A DNA stretch of 21,178 nt, taken from positions 1-21,178 of the forward strand of contig JBGTFW010000009.1 of assembly GCA_041747075.1 (NCBI GenBank), read 5' to 3'. The position numbers and the translations under genes were made by a program. Of the stretch, positions 15,253-21,178 are shown in pieces (the first letter of the stretch is position 1; each line of letters starts with the position of its first letter). The notes beneath the pieces were generated by a model. The model saw nothing but the letters and a program-made list of their open reading frames with translations. It was not told the DNA's origin and did not search any database. The DNA comes from CAJQPP01 sp041747075 (lineage in GTDB: Bacteria; Planctomycetota; Planctomycetia; Pirellulales; Pirellulaceae).

Positions 15253-15273
15253 CAGCGTCTCTCCGAGACGCTG
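15253..15273. repeat. Perfect 9-bp palindromic hairpin
   Basis: CAGCGTCTC (15253-15261) and GAGACGCTG (15265-15273) form a perfect stem with a TCC loop. It lies 198 bp after the FabI-like gene and 79 bp before the PDZ-protein gene, and no T tract follows. It looks like a dispersed palindromic repeat or a non-canonical terminator. The rest of the 296-bp gap (15056-15351) shows nothing I can assign. Confidence 0.6.
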
Positions 15274-15351
15274 ATTCGGGAAACGACTACCTGAAGCTTT
15301 AATCCGCGGCAGACCCTTTCCGTCGCCGCCCACTGGTAAGGGATGACCAGA

Positions 15352-16296
15352 ATGAAACTGTCGATTCAATTCGGTTTGCTGATCGTAGTTCCAGTGCTTG
15401 TCGTGATTGGCCCAGGAGCCGCCGACGCCCAGCAACGTCCCTTTGAGCGTTTGCAAAAGGGGTGGGATGATATTCGGCCGAGGGGTGAATTGCTTCGCAA
15501 GATTTTCGGCGAAGACGAGCCGCGGCAACCGCCCGCTCAACCTTCTGGTTCAAACGTCCGGCCTGACAATCGCGAGCCGACGCTCGCCGACCCACGGGGA
15601 GCTGCGGACCTGGAGCGGCGCCGCGCATGGGCCTCCCAGCAACAGCGCCAGCAACAGATGCGAGAAGAGCAAATCGAGGCCCTTCAGCAGCGGCAGCAAC
15701 CGCTTCGCCAACTTTTTCGCGTGCCAGGGCAGTCGGCGCCGACCGAACCCGGGAATGGCCATGCGCCTTCGCAAGCGAATGATGCCCCGCGCCCGCCCGT
15801 ACATGGCGCGCCGGAACGAGCCCTGATGCCGCCGAAAGAAGCCGTTCCGACGCGCGCGCTGGCCAAAGGGCATCCGATGGAACTGGGGATCGAGATCGTC
15901 AAATCGGACGAGCGGGACGACGCCGAGGGCCTGTTAATCAACCGTATCGACCCGCGCGGTGCCGGTGCTCTTAGCGGCCTGCGGCGCGGCGACATGATCG
16001 TCTCGGTTGGCGGGATCGACGTCCATCACGAGGGAGACCTGAAGGGGATCATCGAAGTCATGCGACCCGGCGACCAGATCGAATTCCGGGTCCGGCGTAA
16101 TGGAAAACCGGAAAACGTCTCGGTGCAATTTGGTGACATTCCGGATTCAACCGGCGACCTGAACTTCGTTCCTGGCGACGACGACTGGTCCGCGACGAGC
16201 AGCCGAATGGGGGACATCGCAAACAGTTCCTCGATCGTTCGAATCGCGTCAAGCGGACACGACGGCGCGTTGAAATCAGTGCTTGTTCGCGAGTGA
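15352..16296 (+). CDS. Secreted PDZ-domain protein with Gln-rich region
   Basis: A 314-residue exported protein. The ATG at 15352 has AAGGGA 8 bases upstream; the in-frame ATG at 15343 would leave no room for it. A signal peptide spans about 1-27 (FGLLIVVPVLVVIG, cleavage near ADA-QQ). A helical, Gln/Arg-rich segment (about 87-122, RAWASQQQRQQQMREEQ) may form a coiled coil, followed by a Pro-rich linker. A single PDZ domain spans about 177-262 (MELGIEIV, GLLINRIDPRGAGALSGLRRGDMIVSVGG, VRRNGKPENVSVQF). There is no protease domain, so it is not DegP/HtrA. It probably binds protein C-termini in the envelope; the partner is unknown. Confidence 0.88.
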   Translation: MKLSIQFGLLIVVPVLVVIGPGAADAQQRPFERLQKGWDDIRPRGELLRKIFGEDEPRQPPAQPSGSNVRPDNREPTLADPRGAADLERRRAWASQQQRQQQMREEQIEALQQRQQPLRQLFRVPGQSAPTEPGNGHAPSQANDAPRPPVHGAPERALMPPKEAVPTRALAKGHPMELGIEIVKSDERDDAEGLLINRIDPRGAGALSGLRRGDMIVSVGGIDVHHEGDLKGIIEVMRPGDQIEFRVRRNGKPENVSVQFGDIPDSTGDLNFVPGDDDWSATSSRMGDIANSSSIVRIASSGHDGALKSVLVRE

Positions 16297-16389
16297 CCGG
16301 GGCCGTAGTTGGGCACTCTCATTTCGTCGCGCCGCTTTTCTGTCTCGGCGGACAACCACTCCCGCATCTTCGCGCGTGCCGCCGACCGG

Positions 16390-18063
16390 CTAAAACAGAC
16401 CGCTGATTCGCCCTTCGTCGTCAATGTCGATCAGTTCCGCTGATGGTATCGCCGGGAGGCCAGGCATTCGCATCATGTCGCCCGTGATGGGGACAAGGAA
16501 ACCGGCTCCGGCGGCGATTTCAATTTCCCGGACTGTCAACTCGAAATCGCGCGGGCGCCCCAGCAGGTCCGGGTTGTCGGAAAGTGACTTTTGCGTCTTC
16601 GCCATGCAGATCGGCAGACCCTCGAGGCCGAGCGTCCTGACACGCCCCAGTGCGGCGCGGGCGGCGGGCGTGTAAACGACCTCTCGCGCCCCGTAGATTT
16701 CCTGGGCAATCGTCTCGATCTTTTGCTCGACGGGCCACGACCAGTCGTAAAGCGGCTTGAAATCGCGGTTGTCCGATTCAGAGAGCCGGACAACTTCGTG
16801 CGCGAGTTCCTCCGCCCCCGCACCGCCGTTTCCCCACACATCCGCCACAACGGCCGACTGGCCGAGCGAGCGGCAACGGTTGCGAACCAAAGTGATTTCT
16901 TCGGCGGTGTCGGTCGTAAAGCGGTTGATCGCGACGACGCAGCGAAGACCAAACTTGCCGACGTTCTCGACATGCTTTTCCAGATTCTCAAGTCCTTTCT
17001 CCACGGCGGCGGGATTTGGCTCATTGACTGATTTCAATTCCACGCCGCCGTGATACCGCAGTGCGCGAACGGTCGCGACCAGCACGACCGCCGCCGGTTT
17101 GAGACCCGCGCTAACGCATTTGATGTCGATGAACTTTTCGGCACCGAGGTCACAGCCGAACCCCGCTTCGGTCACAACGAAATCGGAGAGGCTCATGCCC
17201 ATCCGCGTCGCGATCACGGAGTTGGTCCCCTGAGCGATGTTGGCAAAAGGTCCTCCGTGAATGATGGCGGGATTTCCTTCGATGGTCTGAACGAGGTTCG
17301 GCTTGATCGCGTCCTTGAGCAGGGCGGCCATGGCACCCTGCGCCTTGAGATCGCGCGCAAAGACCGGTTCCTTGTCACGGAAGGTGAATCCGATAAAGAT
17401 GTTTCCAAACCGCCGCTTGAGGTCTGGCAGATCGTCCGAGAGACAGAGGATGGCCATGATCTCGGAGGCCGCGGTGATATCAAATCCCGACTGGCGCGGA
17501 ACTCCACCAGCCGTCCCGCCAAGCCCGATGACGACGTTTCGCAAGGCGCGGTCGTTCATGTCAAAAACGCGCTTCCATTCGATCGTTCGCGGATCAATGT
17601 CGAGCGACTTGCCACGGGACTGGAGGTTGTTGTCGACGAGCGCGGCGAGCAAATTGTGGGCCTTTTCCACGGCCGCGAAATCACCGGTAAAGTGCAGGTT
17701 GATGTCTTCCATCGGCAACACCTGCGAGTGGCCGCCACCGGTTGCGCCCCCCTTGATACCGAAAACCGGACCGAGGGACGGCTCGCGAAGCACCACGGTG
17801 GTCTTTTTGCCGATCCGGTTCAGGCCCTGGGTCAATCCGATCGAGGTGGTCGTTTTGCCTTCCCCGGCCGGCGTCGGCGAAATCGCCGAAACCAGGATCA
17901 GGCGACAGCGCTCGGCCGCCTGGGTATCGATCAGGGAGAGGGGAAGTTTCGCCTTGTACTTGCCGTACAGTTCGAGCTGGTCAGCGTCGATGCCGAGTTT
18001 TTCGGCAATGGAGGCGATCGGTAACATCGAGGCACGCGAGGCAATTTCCAGATCGGCAGGCAT
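16390..18063 (-). CDS. fhs: Formate-tetrahydrofolate ligase
   Basis: A 557-residue cytoplasmic enzyme of normal length that makes 10-formyl-THF from formate, THF and ATP. The ATP-binding loop TPAGEGKTT (64-72) is intact, followed by LREPSLGPVFGIKGGA (about 92-107) and GGGHSQVLPMEDINLHFTGD (about 109-128), all hallmarks of Fhs. KADSIWK-like spacing is replaced by ordinary family sequence, and the C-terminus ends LPAIPSAELIDIDDEGRISGLF as expected. No folD or other C1 gene adjoins it, so its role (purine/formyl-Met supply or formate use) is not set by context. It converges on the PDZ gene and diverges from the beta-propeller gene. Its Shine-Dalgarno is weak. Confidence 0.97.
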   Translation of the reverse strand: MPADLEIASRASMLPIASIAEKLGIDADQLELYGKYKAKLPLSLIDTQAAERCRLILVSAISPTPAGEGKTTTSIGLTQGLNRIGKKTTVVLREPSLGPVFGIKGGATGGGHSQVLPMEDINLHFTGDFAAVEKAHNLLAALVDNNLQSRGKSLDIDPRTIEWKRVFDMNDRALRNVVIGLGGTAGGVPRQSGFDITAASEIMAILCLSDDLPDLKRRFGNIFIGFTFRDKEPVFARDLKAQGAMAALLKDAIKPNLVQTIEGNPAIIHGGPFANIAQGTNSVIATRMGMSLSDFVVTEAGFGCDLGAEKFIDIKCVSAGLKPAAVVLVATVRALRYHGGVELKSVNEPNPAAVEKGLENLEKHVENVGKFGLRCVVAINRFTTDTAEEITLVRNRCRSLGQSAVVADVWGNGGAGAEELAHEVVRLSESDNRDFKPLYDWSWPVEQKIETIAQEIYGAREVVYTPAARAALGRVRTLGLEGLPICMAKTQKSLSDNPDLLGRPRDFELTVREIEIAAGAGFLVPITGDMMRMPGLPAIPSAELIDIDDEGRISGLF

Positions 18064-18187
18064 GAGTCAATTTCACGGGTTTGCGAAAGGGTGATGGAGC
18101 GAACAGTATCGGCGTCCGCGTCTCCGGCGACAAGCCAACTGCCGCTTCCCGTTTCTTGTTGGCAAAATGACAAAAAAACGGGCACGG

Positions 18188-18216
18188 GCGACACGCGGCC
18201 TCGCCACGGTTACAAT
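18188..18216 (+). promoter_or_regulatory. Candidate promoter of the beta-propeller gene
   Basis: GCGACA (18188-18193) and TACAAT (18211-18216) are 17 bp apart. The -10 box is one base from consensus and the -35 two. Transcription would start near 18223, about 59 bases before the ATG at 18282, which has AGGAG at 18271-18275. Confidence 0.45.
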
Positions 18217-18281
18217 ACGCGGCTCGACCTCGCAAAAACTGCTTAATTGCAAAAGGCAAATTCCAGCGTCAGGAGAATCCC

Positions 18282-19583
18282 ATGAATTTATTCCATCGAG
18301 TTACTTTTTATTCCCATTGCTGGCGGGCGGGAATCGTCGGCCTGACACTTGCCGCAGGCACTGCCATGGGGTGGGTTGGTGAAGGCGGTCCGGATGACTG
18401 GCCGCAGTGGCGCGGCCCCAATCGTGATGATATTTCCGCCGAAACGGGCCTGCTCGACGAATGGCCCGAGGCAGGGCCTCAATTGTTGTGGCGCTTCGAC
18501 AACGGCGGAGTCGGCTACGCTGGATTCGCTGTCGTCGATGATCGCCTGTACACGATGGGAGCGAACGAATCGAGGGAATTTGTGCTGTGCCTCGACGCCT
18601 CGAACGGAAAAGAAATCTGGAAACGCGAAATCGACGATCGCTATCAAAACAACTGGGGAGACGGGCCGAGAGGAACGCCGACTGTGGCTAACGGCCACGT
18701 CGTGGCGCTGGCGGCGCGCGGAACGCTCGCCTGTCTCGATGCAAAAACCGGTCAGGTCGTTTGGACACAAAGCATGACGGACCTCGGTGGAAGCGTCCCC
18801 GGCTGGGGATACTGTGAATCGCCGCTCGTCGATGGTGATCAGGTCGTTTGCACTCCGGGCGGTCCGGAAGGTGCCCTGGTTGCGATTGACATGGAAAGCG
18901 GCGAAGTTCGCTGGCAGTCCACGTTGTTCACCGAACCGGCTCAATACTCATCGATCATCGTCGCCGACCATCCGGAAAAGCGACATTACGTCCAGTTGAC
19001 GGAAAAGGCGCTTGTCGGAGTCGATCCAGCGGACGGGACGGTTCTTTGGCGAGAAGTCTGGAACGGTCGCACCGCGGTTATTCCCACGCCGATTTATCAC
19101 GATCAAGGCGTTTATGTTACAAGCGGATACGGATCAGGTTCCGCGCTGATCAACATCAGCGACATCGCCGACCCGGAACAGGTATGGTTCAGCCGCAACA
19201 TGAAGAATCATCACGGAGGCGTAATCCTCGTCGACGGATATTTCTACGGCTATTCTGACCAGATCGGCTGGGTTTGTCAGAGCCATGAGACCGGCGACAT
19301 CGTTTGGAGCGAGAAGGACAAGGCCGGCAAGGGAGCGATTGGATATGCCGACGGTCACTTCTACCTTGTCGAGGAGAAGTCGGGCGACGTCATCCTGATT
19401 GACGCCACTCCCGACGGGTGGAACGAGCGGGGACGATTTACGTTGTCACCGCAAAGCGACAACCGCAAGCGAAGCGGCGGAGTCTGGGTCCATCCGGTAA
19501 TCTCTGGCGGCCGACTCTTCCTCCGCGATCAGGAACTGATCTACTGTTTCGATGTGAAATCGCCGAAGCGCGAATCGCCGTAG
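18282..19583 (+). CDS. Secreted PQQ-like beta-propeller repeat protein
   Basis: A 433-residue exported protein with a signal sequence (about 1-30, AGIVGLTLAAGTAMGWV). DWPQWRGPNRDDISAETGLL marks the planctomycete-rich class of PQQ-like propellers. Repeated blade motifs of the type LDASNGKEIWKREI, LDAKTGQVVWTQSM, IDMESGEVRWQSTL and VDPADGTVLWREVW show at least four to seven blades. These WD40-like repeats bind partners or, in alcohol dehydrogenases, PQQ. No dehydrogenase active-site motif was seen, so a BamB-like scaffold or sensor is as likely. Start at ATG 18282 with AGGAG six bases upstream. The stop codon falls inside a 15-bp tandem repeat. Confidence 0.92.
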   Translation: MNLFHRVTFYSHCWRAGIVGLTLAAGTAMGWVGEGGPDDWPQWRGPNRDDISAETGLLDEWPEAGPQLLWRFDNGGVGYAGFAVVDDRLYTMGANESREFVLCLDASNGKEIWKREIDDRYQNNWGDGPRGTPTVANGHVVALAARGTLACLDAKTGQVVWTQSMTDLGGSVPGWGYCESPLVDGDQVVCTPGGPEGALVAIDMESGEVRWQSTLFTEPAQYSSIIVADHPEKRHYVQLTEKALVGVDPADGTVLWREVWNGRTAVIPTPIYHDQGVYVTSGYGSGSALINISDIADPEQVWFSRNMKNHHGGVILVDGYFYGYSDQIGWVCQSHETGDIVWSEKDKAGKGAIGYADGHFYLVEEKSGDVILIDATPDGWNERGRFTLSPQSDNRKRSGGVWVHPVISGGRLFLRDQELIYCFDVKSPKRESP

Positions 19584-19657
19584 CGCGAATCACCGTCGCG
19601 CGAATCACCGTAGTGCGAACTGCCAGTTCGCATACTTCCGGCGACTGGCAGGTCGCC
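19568..19657. repeat. 15-bp tandem repeat followed by two hairpins
   Basis: GCGCGAATCGCCGTA (19568-19582), GCGCGAATCACCGTC (19583-19597) and GCGCGAATCACCGTA (19598-19612) are three near-identical 15-bp units, with a degenerate fourth from 19613. The perfect palindrome TGCGAACT-GCC-AGTTCGCA (19614-19632) and GGCGAC/GTCGCC (19640-19657) follow. The first unit overlaps the end of the beta-propeller gene and its TAG. The rest fills the gap before the convergent VKOR gene. The array may have grown by slippage from a dispersed palindromic repeat. Confidence 0.75.
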
Positions 19658-19665
19658 CTACTGTC

Positions 19666-21138
19666 CTATCGGCACTCACGGCGAATCTTGTCGACCAGTG
19701 CACTGCCGTTGTTATACTCCCCGTCGATCGTGGTGCCGGGGAATAGCAGCTTGGGAATCGTTCCCTGACCGGCACGCTTGTATAATTCGACGTGCTTGGC
19801 GATGTACTGACCGGGTGCTTTCTTCGACAGTTCAGCGTCAATCGCTTTCTTGCCGACCAGTTCGTCAGCGCGCCGTTTGGCGTTGGCGTAACTCGGTGCG
19901 GAGGGACCTTCGAACATCCAGTTATGAAACTCCACGAACCTGGCCGGATCGACTCGCCAACAGGCGACTGCAAGCTTCGACAACTCGCATGATTCGCTGA
20001 ACTTCGGTTCCGTGTTCAGGACGGTATCGTTGCAGCGCCCGTTGAGTGGAACAGGCAACACGATAATCGCAAGTTCGTCGCCAAGCGTGTCAAACGAATG
20101 GCGGATCGCATTATGGGTATTGCGACAATGCGGGCAGGCGTAGTCGAACATTTCGACGAAGACGTATCGGGCCTGCGGATCACCGAGGATCGGCCAGACC
20201 TTCGCATCGAGCTTGACCAGTCCGCCGCGAATTGATACGAGACGCCGCTCGTCCGTTTGCTTGCCTTGGTCCTGGCTTTCGTCTTGCTTTGTGCCGCTGC
20301 CTTCGGGTTTCTTCTTGTCGTCTTTCCGGGTCGCCTGAGCAACACCGGCAACGGTTTTCGCCGACGGCGCGTACAATACCAGGCTGTTGGTCAAACGAGG
20401 TTGAGTCAGTGCAAGGAGGGTTCCCCAGCCGTGGAGCGACGCCTGCAAGTCGCGTAGCTTCGGGTCTGGTTCGCTTTGCGCGTCATCAAACGTGGGCGGT
20501 TCAAAAACGCCTTCGCTGCCGCCGTCACTCTCATCGGCCGGTGCGCCAAAAACTCCGCCTTCGGGCACCGTGCTGGTTGGCATATTGGGCGTGACGATCA
20601 CGTCATGCCGGGTTTCCTGGTGCAATTCCCGCTCGGGAGAGACCATCTGAACAGCCATCATTGCGGCAACCCCCATCGCTGCGATCGACGTCAAGCCGGC
20701 ACCGGTACCAATCGGGAAGGGACGCCGAATCATTAGCGCGATTGCAATCAGCAGTCCGCACGCATGCGCGGCCAGGCACCACGGACACCAGTGACCAATC
20801 TCGAAGTACTGGAGCGATACGAACCAGATCGCCGCCAGACCGGCGGAGTAGCCAAACAACACAATTCCCATCCAGGCGAGGCGGTTCGTCGAGTTGCTCC
20901 CCGGCTTCAAAAGGGAAACGCAAACGCCCAGCAAGACGCCCGCCCAGGCAATCGCACCGAACAATCCGACGGGGACGCCAAAAACCGCTGACCATTTGGT
21001 CGTTAGCACATGGCCGCAATCAAAAACCGCTCCGCCGCCGCCGCAACCAGCGACTTTGGACCCGGTCAAACCTGCCCAAGCCAGATAGGATGAAACGCCA
21101 AATGCAGCCAACGCGACGACCAGTACAAAGGTCGCCAT
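19666..21138 (-). CDS. VKOR-DsbA fusion, disulfide-bond-forming membrane protein
   Basis: A 490-residue protein joining a quinone-linked disulfide generator to its thiol oxidase. The N-terminal VKOR domain (about 1-165) has hydrophobic helices at about 3-23, 52-76, 87-109, 120-138 and 148-166. It has the loop cysteines Cys32 and Cys41 and the catalytic CPWC (118-121). A polar linker (about 170-305), very charged near 270-298, follows. The C-terminal DsbA/thioredoxin-like domain (about 306-490) has CPHC (335-338), the same dipeptide as E. coli DsbA, and a likely cis-proline at GTIP462. The domain should lie outside the cytoplasm. The frame is open to the window edge, so an upstream start cannot be excluded, but the hydrophobic MATFVLVVALAAF is a reasonable N-terminus. 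No Shine-Dalgarno is clear. Confidence 0.9.
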   Translation of the reverse strand: MATFVLVVALAAFGVSSYLAWAGLTGSKVAGCGGGGAVFDCGHVLTTKWSAVFGVPVGLFGAIAWAGVLLGVCVSLLKPGSNSTNRLAWMGIVLFGYSAGLAAIWFVSLQYFEIGHWCPWCLAAHACGLLIAIALMIRRPFPIGTGAGLTSIAAMGVAAMMAVQMVSPERELHQETRHDVIVTPNMPTSTVPEGGVFGAPADESDGGSEGVFEPPTFDDAQSEPDPKLRDLQASLHGWGTLLALTQPRLTNSLVLYAPSAKTVAGVAQATRKDDKKKPEGSGTKQDESQDQGKQTDERRLVSIRGGLVKLDAKVWPILGDPQARYVFVEMFDYACPHCRNTHNAIRHSFDTLGDELAIIVLPVPLNGRCNDTVLNTEPKFSESCELSKLAVACWRVDPARFVEFHNWMFEGPSAPSYANAKRRADELVGKKAIDAELSKKAPGQYIAKHVELYKRAGQGTIPKLLFPGTTIDGEYNNGSALVDKIRRECR

Positions 21139-21178
21139 AAGCCGGCCGGGACTCGTTTCGTTACGAAATCCGGCCGGT

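Noticed and set aside
15253..15273. Intrinsic terminator of the FabI-like gene
   Set aside because: The stem is perfect but ATTCGGG follows instead of a T tract, so it is listed as a repeat.
14991..15302. 103-residue frame overlapping the end of the FabI-like gene
   Set aside because: It begins inside the FabI-like coding region, runs through the 15253-15273 palindrome and resembles no protein; no ribosome site.
17050..18024. 324-residue open frame on the + strand opposite fhs
   Set aside because: fhs is unambiguous on the other strand and this frame has no recognisable motif.
1..21178. CRISPR array, insertion sequence, prophage or defence island
   Set aside because: No regularly spaced repeats, transposase, integrase or known defence-gene motifs were seen.

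Overview
The window looks like a chromosomal segment of a GC-rich planctomycete (Planctomycetota). This is inferred from gene content: a secreted PQQ-type beta-propeller with a DWPQWRGPNRD N-terminus, a zinc-ribbon membrane protein, a very large two-half RND/MMPL exporter, a PDZ protein with a Gln-rich region and a VKOR-DsbA fusion. No rRNA, tRNA, CRISPR array, transposase or prophage gene was recognised. Fourteen protein genes account for nearly all of the sequence.

Left part (1-4543). A DegT/DnrJ-type sugar aminotransferase (+) converges on a minus-strand cluster read as groES, groEL, then a DUF420 (CtaM/YozB-like) membrane protein whose ATG directly follows the groEL stop. A 572-bp divergent gap upstream of groES holds a perfect palindrome, CTGACA-GAA-TGTCAG, and a second partial copy. 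It has no recognisable CIRCE element, so it may carry a different heat-shock control site.

Middle (4544-11807, all +). The genes are a double zinc-ribbon four-helix membrane protein, a 1247-residue RND/MMPL-family exporter, an overlapping SAM methyltransferase, a secreted protein of unknown function behind a good sigma-70-like promoter, and ribosomal protein L27 (rpmA) without its usual rplU/obg neighbours.

Right-middle (11808-15055, +). A 398-bp non-coding leader ends in a textbook intrinsic-terminator hairpin whose T8 tract touches the ATG of a PYROXD2/phytoene-desaturase-like flavoprotein. This is followed by a FabZ-like dehydratase and a FabI-like enoyl reductase that share an ATGA overlap. 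The three genes look like a small acyl-lipid module. The leader is the most unusual non-coding structure in the window.

Right part (15056-21178). A secreted PDZ protein (+) converges on formate-tetrahydrofolate ligase (-). A PQQ-like beta-propeller (+) converges on a VKOR-DsbA oxidative-folding fusion (-). Several intergenic gaps carry short perfect hairpins or tandem repeats (1326-1380, 15253-15273, 19568-19657) that look like dispersed palindromic repeats.

The genes are a mix of housekeeping (chaperonin, L27, C1 metabolism, fatty-acid enzymes) and envelope functions (sugar amination, RND export, secreted proteins, disulfide formation). I see no mobile or defence island. The points most worth a second look are the terminator-at-ATG leader, the groESL palindrome, the lopsided RND protein with its large extracytoplasmic insert, and the VKOR-DsbA fusion.
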